Notes under the pieces: generated by a model
What the model saw: only the letters and a program-made list of their open reading frames with translations
What the model was told of the DNA's origin: nothing
Databases searched by the model: none
NCBI GenBank assembly: GCA_037576215.1
Contig: JBANDB010000002.1
Coordinates: forward strand, 1,922,001-1,986,000
Length of the DNA stretch: 64,000 nt
Direction: 5' to 3'
Origin: Armillaria gallica
Taxonomy: Eukaryota > Basidiomycota > Agaricomycetes > Agaricales > Physalacriaceae
Program-made: the position numbers and the translations under genes
In this document: one piece after another, positions 46,313-57,605 of the stretch
Position numbering within the stretch: position 1 is the first letter of the stretch
Layout of the letters: each line of letters starts with the position of its first letter

Positions 46313-47647
46313 GAGCGAGGTGAACTTAAGAACGTCATGTCGAAACAGCCGTATAGACGGAGCTTGGAGGCCGTGGGTGAATCAAAGACCTGCCAAGTCG
46401 TGGAAGAAGCTGGTTAGAGTAGTCACCAGGCCTAACGTGAACGTCAGTCTCAGAGAGAACGGGGAAAATCAGGAGCAGCAGCGTCAGTCTTGGAGGATGG
46501 GTGAGTGTTGATGCTTATAGAGAAAGATATCCCAGGCAATAACAGCTGTTCCTCATTAGCTGCGAATCGTTAGGCCTCCCCGTCGAGAATCAAGGTGATA
46601 TAAAATATCTAAAACACGCAGAGCGGTGTTGCCAGTCGTCCATAGTGGACATGGGTCCTCCAACGATAATACTTGAGCCTACGATGCGACTTGGGAGACA
46701 AATCGCCAACGGTAAGTGACTCACCTGTTGAAGGAGGTTTGGTCTTGCCAAGCCGCAAGGGAACCAGCTTCGAGTGGCGGTAACCAATTACGGTGCAGGC
46801 GAAGCATGTCGGTCTCAGAGGGAAAGCGGGAAGTTGGAGAGCGGTTACTCTTAGCATCATCAGAAGCAAGAGGACTGATATTAGATGGAAAGACATTTCA
46901 GTTCAGCCAAGGAGGTCAGGTGGAGAATGAGAGTAGCGAATGTAGGCGATTACGCTGAGCCGATGTTTCAAAGAGAAACAACGACCTTGCTCAACGAAAA
47001 TGAGCGATCGTCGCCTGCCCCAACATCACTGTGACAGTAGAAAAGCGAAACATGCCAAGCGAAATCGTGAGTCGCTCGGTGATCCATAACGCCTGTAGGC
47101 AGATTCAGAGTCCTTCAATTCAGAAAAGGTCCTGAACTGTTCCTTTAAGGTGACATTGCCAGAAAATGAATTCCTGAGCACGCATAAAGCTGATTGACAT
47201 ATAGAAGGAGCCAATTCGTCGGCCAAACAGTCGAAGGCAGTGCCTAGTACTAGCGCGATTGTTGAGGCAGTACGGCGTTTGCCGACATTGCAGCGGCTAT
47301 CCGCGGCCGTGACCGCTTCACGTTCCGATCACCTTTCATTCAACTTCGAAGTCCTCGTTCTTAATCGAAACATACACTACGAGTCTGAGCTTCAAAAAAT
47401 ACAGACTTTTACATTCTCATTTCACCTTGGCATACCCGAAATATCTTTGCACCACCGATGGCGGGTTTCTCTACTTTTCCCGCCACATCTGAAACCGACG
47501 TTCCCGCTTGCATCGTATATGGTTACCACCACTCGAAAGCAAGCTCCATTGCGGCTTAGCATGTCTTGGAGTAAATTAAATTTCCCTCATCTTGTGTTTC
47601 TATATGACGTTTGCCGAACAGTTGGTCAAGACGTACAAACGTCGCGA
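46313..47647. other. spacer of the inverted duplication (divergent promoter region)
   Basis: 1.3 kb between the arms. Within it 46747-46837 and 47471-47558 are diverged inverted matches, showing that the duplication once reached further inward; the left side carries about 345 extra bases between this relic and the arm. A minus-strand frame at 46609-46896 begins with a signal-like MSFHLISVLLLLMMLRVTA, but it lies across the relic and has no counterpart on the other side, so I do not call a gene. Confidence 0.5.
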
Positions 47648-47671
47648 GGGACTTTCTGACCTTCGAAGAAA

Positions 47672-47678
47672 TATAAAA
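47672..47678 (+). promoter_or_regulatory. TATA box of the right Lys/Asp-rich gene
   Basis: TATAAAA 83-89 bases before the ATG at 47761, with a CT-rich leader between. Identical in the left arm. Confidence 0.65.
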
Positions 47679-47760
47679 CGGCTCTCAAATCTCCAAGATT
47701 CTTCAGACAACCACCTCATCCTCGTCTATCTACTTCCTACTTCCAGCCTATTCCTTCACG

Positions 47761-48422
47761 ATGCGCTTCTCAGTTGCCGCTCTCCTCCCTCTTGCCCTCG
47801 CGGTCCCCGCCCTCTCCGCTTCCGTTCAGTCTCGGGACGGTTCCTACGGCGGTGTGGACTACAACAACAAGGATGATCACAAAGACGATAGCAAGAAGGA
47901 CTATGACAACAAAGACTACGGCAAGGACTACGACAACAAGGACAATGGTCGTGGCGACTGCACTTGGACGCCGGTGTTCGAGCACAACAATGATTTCAAG
48001 GGGTGGAACAAGGGCAAGTACACTCCCTATGACCACAAGGAAGTCGACAAGATCACCTTCGAGATCGGTAAGCGCATCTCTTCACCGTTGTCCATGTCGC
48101 CGACATTTTCTCCTCAGAGTGCAAGAGCTTCTGCGAGAAGGATGACAAGTGTAACTCTTGCCAGGGTACGTCTGATGTTTACTCCTGCTCCTGAATCATC
48201 TAATTCCTTTTTCTTCTAGCCTACTCGCGTGATGAGAAGGATGACAAGTTCATCTGCGAGCTGTTTGTCGAGATCATCGACGTCAACACCTGGAAGGATG
48301 ATTGTGATTATGGCAAGGATGATAAAGACCACAAGGATGACAAAGACCACAAAGATGACAAGAAGGATGATGACAAGAAGTACTACGACACTTCTGCCTG
48401 GAACGCCCACTACGGATGGTAA
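47761..48422 (+). CDS. secreted Lys/Asp-rich cysteine protein, right copy
   Basis: Exons 47761-48067, 48118-48165 and 48220-48422 give a 185-residue protein identical to the left copy. Introns of 50 and 54 bases have normal GT-AG ends (GTAAGC...CTCAG, GTACGT...TCTAG), and the tiny middle exon supplies the cysteine cluster ECKSFCEKDDKCNSCQ. The mature protein is extremely hydrophilic; its C-terminal block alternates K-D-D-K-D-H units before KKYYDTSAWNAHYGW. Charged repeats flank a compact cysteine part, so a small folded core with disordered arms is likely (inference). With TATA box, short introns and CT-rich leader it has the look of a well-expressed small secreted protein gene. The gene is followed on the same strand by an F-box gene 0.5 kb away. 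Confidence 0.9.
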
Positions 48423-48502
48423 AACCGACGGATATTCTTATGCCTATGCGTTGTGACAATGAACATTTGTAATAGTCTATCTGTATAGTATTGTATACCT
48501 CC

Positions 48503-48927
48503 ACAATTTGCGTATCGTCTTACTGTCGGATGTTGGCTTTGGCTTTGTCACCGAATGCGTCGGTCCGATGCCCGGGTCTTTCCGTAAAACTGTCTTGCTT
48601 TTTCAAATCTCGAGTTTGAGTGAGATAAGGTCTTGCTACAAACCAACACTAGTACTGGCGGCAACTTATCCTCTCTTAGCACGATCTTTGGGTGACGATA
48701 TTTGATTCATTTTTTATCGCGGTCTGGTAGGTGCGCAACTTTTCTCAAGCTTTGCGAGACTCTGAGCCACTTCTGATTCAGAAAAATCTTTTCTAAAATA
48801 ATGCCCCCATTCTTCTGTCAAATCGCATCGGTCAAATTGAAAAGTACTTGTTCTATATTTCTCAGTTCGTCGTATGGTATAGCATCTTATTACTACGTTG
48901 TCCAGATATTGTCCTAAAGTCGACACG
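48503..48927. other. intergenic, F-box gene upstream region
   Basis: Just outside the right arm of the inverted duplication. It holds no recognised gene and probably contains the F-box gene promoter. Confidence 0.45.
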
Positions 48928-50718
48928 ATGGCTCGGTTGAATGGTGACTCGCAATGGAAGCCTTGCTCGGGAGGGTGTACTTGCCCAGATCACGACCTAC
49001 CGCTCCATACGTCCACATTTTCCGACAATATGTTGGAAAACAGCGATTTGGTGCGCCTGGCACGTAGCAACGAGGAGCCGCTGCCCGCTGAAGCAGCTGT
49101 TCTACATGGTATGATAGCCGAATACTCAGGGCACGTAACCGCTCTTGATTCCCGAGTTGTCGATCTCCGAAAATTGCGAACCACGTTGCTACGGCAAATC
49201 TCCCTGATCGACGAAGAAATAACCCACATCCTAGGGGAGCGAGAGAAGCTTTCCGTTGCTATCGATACCAGGAAGAGATTCCTCAGTCCCGTCAGGCGTC
49301 TGCCGCCCGAAATCCTCTGCCACACTTTCCACGAAACCGTCGACAAAATGATACCTCGAAGTTTATCAAAGCGGGAACGTGGATGGTGGGATTTCCAGGA
49401 TGTTCAAGTTACAAGCACACTTTGGACAATCGAACTCGTCTGTAGGCGATGGAGGGAAGCTGTCCTATCCTCCCCAGAGCTCTGGTCATACCTCAACGTC
49501 GTTGTTACGGATGACAATTTCTTCATGCACACATATCGATATACGCGCCTCATGAGTCGACAGCTTGCTCGTTCAAAGCAGCATTTTTTTACTGTATCGA
49601 TATATCATGATGCGGAAGAGAGTAGCTCCCACGAATTACCCGAAGCACTGATCGCCCTCCTTTTTTCGGCTTCGGAGAGAATACAGGTTCTCTCCCTAGC
49701 TATGTCTTCCGCTACATTTTCCTCCTTGCAACCTTTACGGCTATTCTTCCCATCCCTGGAGCACCTGTGGCTTCTTTCTACCGACAGTACAGGTGAGAAT
49801 GAACTGGGAGGGACAGTTCTGTTCGATGATGCGCCCAAGCTATGGTCGGTGAATGTGATGGATATCCAGCATCCTTCGTGGTCGTTTACTCTGCCCTGGA
49901 ATCAGATCACTCATTTCACAAGCGATCATGCCTGTCTGCATGATGCTTACCCGTCTGCATTGCAAATCGTGGACCAACTTCGATCAATGCCTAATGTCGA
50001 GGAGTGCTATTTGCGATGCGAGGCATGGGTCGATAATCTTATTACCGAGGAGCATCCCCAGGTTATCTGTCGCAAACTTCGTTCGCTAAACCTTTCAACG
50101 CGGATGGCTCATCAACGCCCGTCATTCCAGATACTCAATCAACTCACAACCCCTGCTCTGTCAAGCCTGTCCTTCGGCGGATGTGCTTATGGCAAAGAGC
50201 TTGATGTTGAAAATACGTTTACAGCAATCCGGAATCTTATTGATCGATCCCACAACCCTTTGAAACGACTCCGTTTTCTTCACGACCTGGTATTGACGGA
50301 GGACATTCTGAACATCCTGGGCTCAACACCTACTTTAGAAATTATCGGGCTTGGAAATGTTGTTCTTCTTGAAGCCTTTACGCGGTCATTTTTTGACAAG
50401 CTCACAATCAAACCTACTGTTCCTCCAGCGGATGCCGCCATTCTTCTACCACATCTGCGCATCTTCCACCTTTCCGGCATCATGCCAAAAGATTTCGATG
50501 CGGAGGGTTTCGTTGGAATGATAGAATCCCGCTGCCAGCAGGTCAACCCTGCGGTTGCCCGGTTGGACTCCGTCTTTCTTCATCGGTTTGTTCCGCCAGA
50601 GGAACCGGACGATGACGTTACTCAGATCCTATCTCGACTAGACAACCTTCACTCGACAGGAGTCAGCATAGGAATCGACAAAAGGGCCATGCTGCCGTCG
50701 GAAAAGAGTGTATGGTAG
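48928..50718 (+). CDS. F-box domain protein, intronless
   Basis: Predicted substrate adaptor of SCF ubiquitin ligases; such genes are strongly expanded in Agaricomycetes. A single exon of 596 residues begins at the ATG at 48928 (MARLNGDSQWKPCSGGCT); the frame is open further upstream but has no earlier ATG in the transcript-like leader. A coiled-coil segment (about residues 55-110; VVDLRKLRTTLLRQISLIDE, ITHILGEREKLSVAI) precedes the F-box core SPVRRLPPEILCHTF at about residues 120-135, the arrangement common to basidiomycete F-box proteins. Then come TSTLWTIELVCRRWREAVLS and a leucine-rich C-terminal part with irregular LRR-like strands (LEHLWLLSTD, LRSLNLSTRM, LKRLRFLHDLVL). The target is unknown. 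Intron absence contrasts with its neighbours and may point to retroposition or simply to the family's habit. Confidence 0.85.
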   Translation: MARLNGDSQWKPCSGGCTCPDHDLPLHTSTFSDNMLENSDLVRLARSNEEPLPAEAAVLHGMIAEYSGHVTALDSRVVDLRKLRTTLLRQISLIDEEITHILGEREKLSVAIDTRKRFLSPVRRLPPEILCHTFHETVDKMIPRSLSKRERGWWDFQDVQVTSTLWTIELVCRRWREAVLSSPELWSYLNVVVTDDNFFMHTYRYTRLMSRQLARSKQHFFTVSIYHDAEESSSHELPEALIALLFSASERIQVLSLAMSSATFSSLQPLRLFFPSLEHLWLLSTDSTGENELGGTVLFDDAPKLWSVNVMDIQHPSWSFTLPWNQITHFTSDHACLHDAYPSALQIVDQLRSMPNVEECYLRCEAWVDNLITEEHPQVICRKLRSLNLSTRMAHQRPSFQILNQLTTPALSSLSFGGCAYGKELDVENTFTAIRNLIDRSHNPLKRLRFLHDLVLTEDILNILGSTPTLEIIGLGNVVLLEAFTRSFFDKLTIKPTVPPADAAILLPHLRIFHLSGIMPKDFDAEGFVGMIESRCQQVNPAVARLDSVFLHRFVPPEEPDDDVTQILSRLDNLHSTGVSIGIDKRAMLPSEKSVW

Positions 50719-52507
50719 CATTACAAAACTACAGTACCCGATGAATAAATCTTGTCTATTCTTATGGTTTCCCATTGACGGTAGTCCCTGTCATGAATGA
50801 CAGATGCATACGAGCCACCAACCAAAGGTACGCTTAATATCCATGATACCTCGCAATCTTCAAGCACTCTAAAGACCATCTTTCTGGTACCAGCAGACGC
50901 ATAACTTGGACTGTAATGACATCCAGCGTAAAAGTAGTGTACGTTAACATACCAGTGAGGACGAATTTCGTGGTTCCCCTATCTATGAATTTAATTGTAG
51001 ACCACCATGCGCCAGTGTACTGGTCCTTGGGCGCTCTCGGCAAGGTTGACCACATGCATGCGCGTGTTCTGGACCAAAATATGTCCCGGGTTTTTCTCTC
51101 GATGATTCCGGGATCCTTGGGCTTTCTGTATAGGCTCAATACCAACCCACCTGTCACCTAAATATTTACCTGGTCGTTATTCCGTCCTTCATCCCTTCCA
51201 TAGGAAGTACACTGCCTCGCTAGACTGGTTCGAGTCTATCTACATCATGTTATATGATAAATTAATGCCCAGCGATCGCTGAACAGCTCATCCCATTCAT
51301 GGAACACTGTTAGGATTCTGCCGAAATCCGGATATGCGAGCACGAGGCAAGTAGCGATGATCGAGTCGAGGTAGGATTAATTAGAAATGATGTACGTCGT
51401 TAGGGAATAGAATGGATTCCGGCAAGGGTTCGTGAGGAGACCTGAGTGGTCCAGTTTGCGAGGTTAATGAGATCAGTAAGCGCGAAGCAATTACTGTAAG
51501 ACGTAGCCGGTAAGCGCGGAGCTATTACCGAGGGGAAAACCGATACAGAAGCCTGTAAGCGCGAAGCTATTACGGGCCGTAGGTGAAGGCAAGCGCTAAG
51601 CGTAACCTTCAGATTGGTATTGGAAAGCGCTAGGCGTAGCTGAGGGTTCACGCAGTGTGAGGGTACTGAAAGTAATAGATTGGATAATATTTTGATACAA
51701 TGGTATGTACAGTATTATATACTAGGAATTGTTCAAGTCATTATTATTCTACAATGTTCTAATGTAATCTAGTATATGTAAGAAAAGTAGAAAGAGTAAT
51801 AAGATACGAGCGAGTCACCATTAAGACCGAGAAGCCTGAGTACAGGCATGTGTTGACTCATGGACCGAGTCGGCAGATACCCGATATCCATAACAAACAT
51901 CCTCTTCCGCTCAAAACAATAATGGCAAACATTCTTGCTCGCGCACGAATCATATTACAGGACAATGAGTGACAGCAATTTCGTAGCTAAAGCAGGTTAG
52001 GGTAAGTATGTAGGGGGGATTGTTGAACGTCCTCATCAAAAAAGTGCGTACAGACAAGCCGACAAAGTCGACGAGGAGAAAAATCCGGCTAAGAAATTGC
52101 ATTTCGAAAGAGGGAGAGCATAAGTAAGAAAACGAGAGGACCGCGCACTAGATAGGCGAAAGAGAGTAAAGATATGATACGATATTCGCACACAAGTTAA
52201 TGAAATAAACACATGTTTTCTGAATAATTAAGGAAGAGGGAGAAGGGGGAAAAAAGAAAAAGGATGGAATGGAAGCACGAAGGTGATAAAGAAATGACAA
52301 CCAATAGCCCAAGGGGGCGGGTCTTTGGTTCGAAGAGAAAATTCCAAACCAAGGGACCAACCCCGAGCCCCCAAGTACAGTGCGACTGGGAAATGCCCCT
52401 TTTTCGATTCATCGCATCCGACAGTGGGTAAGAGGAGAGGGGGGGAGGAGGGGGTATCCTTGAATTACGATCCGATCCGTAGTTGAAGTAAGAAAAAGAT
52501 ATACCGT
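50719..52507. other. intergenic between the F-box and Nrd1-like genes
   Basis: About 1.8 kb without a supported gene. It contains the GTAAGCGCG short-repeat cluster (51476-51640) and purine-rich sequence at 52060-52500, the likely 3' UTR of the Nrd1-like gene on the minus strand. One frame at 50834-51157 (minus) has no family resemblance. Confidence 0.45.
51476..51640 (+). repeat. cluster of 19-base GTAAGCGCG repeats
   Basis: Three near-identical copies of GTAAGCGCGRAGCWATTAC lie at 51476-51494, 51510-51528 and 51555-51573, and two degenerate relatives (AAGCGCTAAGCGTAAC, AAAGCGCTAGGCGTAGC) near 51594 and 51624. Each begins GTAA and ends TTAC, so each is a partial palindrome. Spacing is irregular (34 and 45 bases between starts). 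Confidence 0.8.
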
Positions 52508-54722
52508 CTATGCCGTCATCGGTTCGATGCTGGCGACCTCGTCCCCATCCCCAATCTCGACGCCCTCCATATCTTCGGGAGCGCCAGCACCGGACGTAGA
52601 CCTCCGTCCGCCAGACGCCCCTTGTGGTCCTGATCTAGGGGGGTTCGCGCATCGATCCTTCCCGTGCGCAATCCTCAAGTTGGCGTATTCAGGCTTGCTC
52701 TTGATGGCCTCAATGGCCTTGGTCGCGTTGAGAATGTTCGTAAAATTGACAAAGGCACAGTTCCTATTATAAGATTAGTCAAGTGATCGTTCTGGAAAAA
52801 AGACGAGACGTACTTTTCTTTCAAAAAGTTGACCAGCTCGATGTCGCCGTACTCTCCAAAGTCCCTCTTCAGTCGCTCCTCTGTGAACGTCTCAAAGTCC
52901 TCGACGTTTCCGATGTATACATTCCTCGTGGCGCCCGAGTGAACGGCAAGAGCCAAAGTCGGGGGTAGAGGGCCTGAATTCTTGCCCCATCCAATCTTCA
53001 ACCGCCTGTTGTTGATTGTCATGCCCTGATAAGAGGCCACCTGGAAGAACGTGAACGCCGCTGCAGGGTCAACGAATGTGACGAACTGATAGAAAATTAG
53101 TATCGGTAAGTGACATCACCGAAGGGACTTACAGCGATGTGCTTATCCTGCATGTACCGTATGCTCTGCAGGACACCACCCCTGATCGAGTTGCACAGAT
53201 CCTCGGTCGAGGTCTCTGGGTGAATGTTACCGAGATAAACCGTCCTATTCAATCCTTGCATGCCTGCCCCAGCACCGGCAGCCATGAGCGCGTCCACAGA
53301 TTGCGGGAAAGGACTATATGGACTGAAGGGACTGTTAAATCCATTCGGGTTAGCAGTCATTGGCGAGTGCATGGCCGACTGAGGCGAAGCGGTCTGGGCA
53401 ATCAAGGACTGGGCGGCAGCAGCTTGTGCTTGTTGGGCGGCCGCCTGTTGCGACTTGGGAATATAAGCGCACCGGTCCTTGCCGTAGTTTACACGTTTGC
53501 CGGCCCAGTTCGGTTCCGTAGGAAGCGTATTAACAACCTAGCTGAATGTCAGTACTCAAGTTGAATGGCAGTGTGCTGTACTACATACCTTGGTGGCAAT
53601 GGCAATGCTCAAAAAGTGGACGAAGCCAATGTTCTTATCCCGGACGATTTTGACCTGGTCAATCAATCCAAATCTGCTCAACTCATCGCGCAACTGCTCC
53701 TCCGTCATATTCTCGTCTAATCCACCGAGATATACATTCCGGCTGGCGTTGCTCTGGCTGATCGCCAAGGCCACTTGAGCGGGGACCGGGCTGGGCTTAC
53801 CCCAGCCGATCTTGAGCTCCTGTCCATGGAGTGCGAGCTTCTTGATGGTGGCGTCTGCGTGGAAGGCAGCAGCGGTATTGCCATCGAGGAAGGAGAGGAA
53901 AACGCAAGACTTTTCGGGAAGGACGCGAATAGATTCTAGGGGACCGAAATGCACGAGATTCAGGAGCTCGTCGACGGAGGCGGTGGCAGGAAGGTTTCCA
54001 ATGTATACTGTCCGACCCTGGAGGGTGCCCGCGGACGCAGAGAGAGCGGCAGAGAGAGCGGCAGCTGGTGCGTAGTGAGCGGCTTGAATGTTAAGAGATG
54101 GCAGATGCTGTTGCCCAAAGCCCTGTAGTTTGTGAGATAAAGCGAACTACCAAGATTTACAATGCTCGCACCTGGGAAAAATTGGGCATTTGACCGTTGT
54201 ATGGGAACCCTAGCATGTTCATTCCTGGAATACCGAGTCCCAGCATATTGTATGCGCCAAAGTTGCCGTACGGCGACTGTCCACCAGGACTCGGCTGCTG
54301 CTGCTGTTGCTGAGCAAATCCGGCTGCCGAGTTGGGGCTCAGCTGGGCACTCATACCAGAGCCGTTTGTCTGAGTGTTGATAGACAGCTGGGGGGTCGAG
54401 TACAGCTGGTTGGGACCAAAGGGGGTCGCAGAGGGAGAGGTATTAAAGCCAGGCTGGGCCATGCCGGCTTGAGGACCGTAGCCGTAATTGGCAAAGGCGT
54501 CGTGGGGCGACGAGCCGGTGGGAGATCCGGCAGCATTTTGAGAAAAAGTCGGTGACCAGCGGGCCTTTTTGGCATCAGGTCCGCCTACTGGCTCCATAGA
54601 GCGCTACCAAGGATAAGATATGGCAAAAAATTGAGTAAATTGAGCAGAAAACGTACCTTCATCATGTCGATTTCAAAACCGTAAGGATACTGAGAATCAA
54701 AGGCAGTCTGTGCACCGTCCAT
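52508..54722 (-). CDS. four-RRM RNA-binding protein, Nrd1-like
   Basis: RNA-binding protein resembling fission yeast Nrd1/Msa1-type proteins, which repress sexual differentiation by binding target mRNAs. The first exon starts at 54722 ([20 protein letters not shown]); after an intron the text is [20 protein letters not shown], then a Gln/Ser/Pro/Asn-rich region with a polyQ run. Four RRMs follow: [20 protein letters not shown] with [28 protein letters not shown] with [44 protein letters not shown] with [10 protein letters not shown]. Each pair is followed by KIGWGKP or [14 protein letters not shown] linkers, a signature of the Nrd1 group. The C-terminus is acidic ([20 protein letters not shown]). 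About seven introns are present. The role given is by family; here no target or pathway is visible. Confidence 0.87.
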
Positions 54723-55380
54723 GATGAAAAGAAGGAAAAGGACAGGAAGGGGGCAGGAAAAGAGTTAGAAAAGAGTAACGCAAAGGAATGTATGCGCAAA
54801 GGAGTGACAGGTGTGGGTGAAAAAAGACACGCACAAGAAAAAAAGAGTGAGATATAAAATATCAGTATCAACTCTAGCACATGCAGAAATCTCGTCAAAG
54901 GATGAGCAAGGACGAAATAAAAGTCAATGAGAACTGCAGAAATGCCTCCAAAACGAACTAAATCGCTCGAAGAGACGGTAAGGAAGGTGCTATCCGAAGA
55001 CAACGAATGACCCCTGCCCAAAATTGTCCCACGATCCACATACTGCGCACGGGCCAGTTGCGGTCCGGCCGCCGCTCCCGACGAGGGAAGACGGACACAT
55101 CGAGTTCTCAGTAAGCAATTAAATTGTGACACGAGCAGATCACGGAGGGAATACTGAGCTCTCAGTAAGCAATTAAATTAGACGGTCCATTCAATACACG
55201 GTGGCAATTCCGAGTCGCTGGCCGTTTGCAGCTTGCAGATTAGGAACACCATATATTAAGTAGTACAGTTCAAGTAACGAGACATCTAAGCCGTAAACAT
55301 ATCTAAAACCAGGTCACGAAATCGGAAACATAAAAATCCATCACATCATCCTTCTCCCTTGGCGAACGAGCTTAAATTAA
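54723..55380. other. intergenic: Nrd1-like promoter and MFS gene 3' side
   Basis: Upstream of the Nrd1-like gene, with a long AG-rich (on the plus strand) leader. A 20-base direct repeat ending AAGCAATTAAATT occurs at 55106-55125 and 55160-55179. No gene is seen. Confidence 0.5.
55106..55179 (+). repeat. 20-base direct repeat, spaced 54 bases
   Basis: TCTCAGTAAGCAATTAAATT occurs exactly at 55106-55125 and 55160-55179, in the upstream region of the minus-strand Nrd1-like gene. It could be a paired regulatory site or a small duplication. Confidence 0.8.
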
Positions 55381-57605
55381 TTAGACAAACTGCACGCCAC
55401 CCTTCCTTCGTATCAACGCTTGTCGAGCAATTATAAGGCAAATAGTGCCAGCCATGATCACAACCTATTATAGATGCCTAAGTTTTCATGATCAAAGTTT
55501 GATATCCACAGGCGACTTACGCAGGCAAAAGTAAGCGGGCGCCACCAGATGTACTCTGGAGAGGACAGTACCGCCCCCGCGATTGGATTACCCGTCAACA
55601 GTGCTAAACCAATGAAGAAGCACGATATGCCAATTCGAAGTCTGCCCAAATAAATCAGCGTGGCAATTTAGCTAGGCGAGAGACCTTACCCTATGTCGTC
55701 TAATGTGGGACTCCGTGTGAACGCAGCTACGGCCGGAGATGCGAGTGTCAAAAACGCGCCAGAAACGAATCCATAGACTAGCCCAAATAACGTCACCCCT
55801 GCAATGGATCTGACGCCGAGAAGCGCCCACAGCATTCCGGATGAAATTATACCACTTGGAATGATCACTAGAGGGATGTTAAAACGGCTGGTAGCGACCA
55901 ATATCATTGCCCTTACCATTTAATGGACCGTATTTATCGGCCAGGAAATTGGGCATGAACCGTCCAGCAGCTGCACCGGCATTCAGGATGGGGAGCTGTC
56001 GTACAACTGTTGTGAGTTCATGGATAGAATTGCAAAAAAAGCTAAGGCGCACCGTCCAAGTCAGAAAGCTGGCATCTACTCCGTGGGTCTCAGAGAAGAG
56101 CTGTAGGTAGAAGTCTGTGAAAGAGGCATCAGCATTTTAGGATGAGACGGATAGTACAAATGAAACGCACATGGGATGAAGATCCCCCAGAATCCTAGAA
56201 AGAGCCTTCTGAAAGTTAGCAGAGCCAAAAACTAACACGCGATACAACATACCCTATGTTCGTCACCCAATAAGGAGGATCGTGTATTATTTGGCTCATA
56301 TCTACTGCAGTGCGTTTGCGTGTCGGCCCTAGAAGTGTAAATCAGTTAAATGTAAAACGATGCGTAGAGTTGCCTTACATCTCGGCTTCATGATCAGGTT
56401 CGCGACGACCAAGAAGGCGATATTGATGAATGCGATGAAACTAGAATACTATGAGACGGATATCTCCAGAGAAAACAGTTCATCTACTCACCGAACGGCC
56501 CAAGGAAATCCGAGTCCCTCCCGGGGGAATACCTTATTGAGGATTATGGGGTAAATGACGCCTCCAACGGACCCGCCTCCAAAGAACATCAATAACACTC
56601 TCACTGGCCGATTGACAACGGAACGCACTCGCCACCACAATTCCCATGGCTACGGCTCTCCTCCTCCGGAAATAGTGCGACATGATACTTAACGCCGGCA
56701 AGAACATACAGCCCATCCCCATTCCCATGCCAAAACCTTGCGCCAACAAGAATTGATAAAACTCATGAGGCTTAGCGAGGGAAAGCATAAAAGATCTGAC
56801 AAGAAGTGAATTTTAATTCGGGTACGTCGCGTTAGCAATTCACTCACGAGAAAAGGAACAAGAGGGAGCCGCTAATCATGAGAGAGTGGAAGTAGCCTTG
56901 GTCGAAGAGTTTCCCAGAGAAGATACCGACCGTGAACTGGAGGCATAGCTGGACAGAACCGATCCAGCTTATCTTAGATGGTGAGCTTCCCGCGAGGAGG
57001 GTTTGCTATCTCGAATGTTACCATGAAAAAATTCAGCTTCAGAAGCAGATGTAACATACGGTATAGTATGCTTGGTAGACTTAATATGCTTTAAGCGACG
57101 CGGTTAAATACTGAAGACGAGTGGGACAAACCTCCAAAGGACTAGTGGAATACTCAGTCACATTGCTAGTTCCGACAGCAAAATAGATTTACCTGAATGT
57201 TTCCAAATGTGCCTAGTGTGAGTTAGAATGAGTAGGTTCGCAGAAGGGAGACCACGCGTACACATTGCGACTAGGGATCTGAAAGCACATGTTTTCAACG
57301 TGACGGAAACCAATAAAATAGGGAACGACCTACGCGCCACAAACTGTTAACCATCCTTGGAGTGTGCCCTCGACGAACTGAGGTGGATTTGGAGGCTCCT
57401 CGATTGGCAGTCCTTTATTTTTTGCGTCAAGGTCGAGCCCACTACCTTCTGCGTCGCCTTTGGCGCTGATTATACTTCCCGCTCTAGTTCCAGGTAGAGA
57501 TCCTGATCCGGCATCCTCAGCTCTCGAGAGCCGACCCAGTTCTACGTCACCTGGACGATTGCTCTCTGAGGAGTACGATTGTCGACGAGGATGCTCGAAA
57601 GACAT
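55381..57605 (-). CDS. MFS transporter, monocarboxylate (MCT/MCH) type
   Basis: Twelve-helix plasma-membrane transporter of the major facilitator superfamily. The start at 57605 gives a hydrophilic N-terminus (MSFEHPRRQSYSSESNRPGD) of about 80 residues, then PPQFVEGTLQGWLTVCGA entering helix 1. Between helices 4 and 5 the MCT-like motif reads FLPALSIMSHYFRRRRAVAM, continuing after an intron as SGGSVGGVIYPIILNKVFPR. Later segments include LSSPEYIWWRPLTFAC and the tail MAGTICLIIARQALIRRKGG. About a dozen introns of 45-65 bases break the gene. Substrates of fungal members include lactate, pyruvate, riboflavin and other acids; which applies here is not known. A divergent DUF6534 gene and an acyl-CoA-ligase-like gene lie to the right. 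Confidence 0.8.

Larger units (their letters stand above)
47648..48502 (+). repeat. right arm of a large inverted duplication
   Basis: Counterpart of 45459-46312. The arm begins at AGGGACTTTCTGACC just upstream of the TATA box and ends at GTATACCTCC in the 3' UTR. Confidence 0.93.

Noticed and set aside
46609..46896. Signal-peptide-like frame inside the palindrome spacer
   Set aside because: It crosses the diverged inverted relic, has no counterpart on the other side and no family resemblance.
48898..48927. Upstream extension of the F-box protein
   Set aside because: The extension begins with TTG, not ATG; the first ATG is at 48928.
51180..51250. tRNA gene suggested by a B-box-like GGTTCGAGTCT
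   Set aside because: No matching A box or cloverleaf could be drawn at the right distance.
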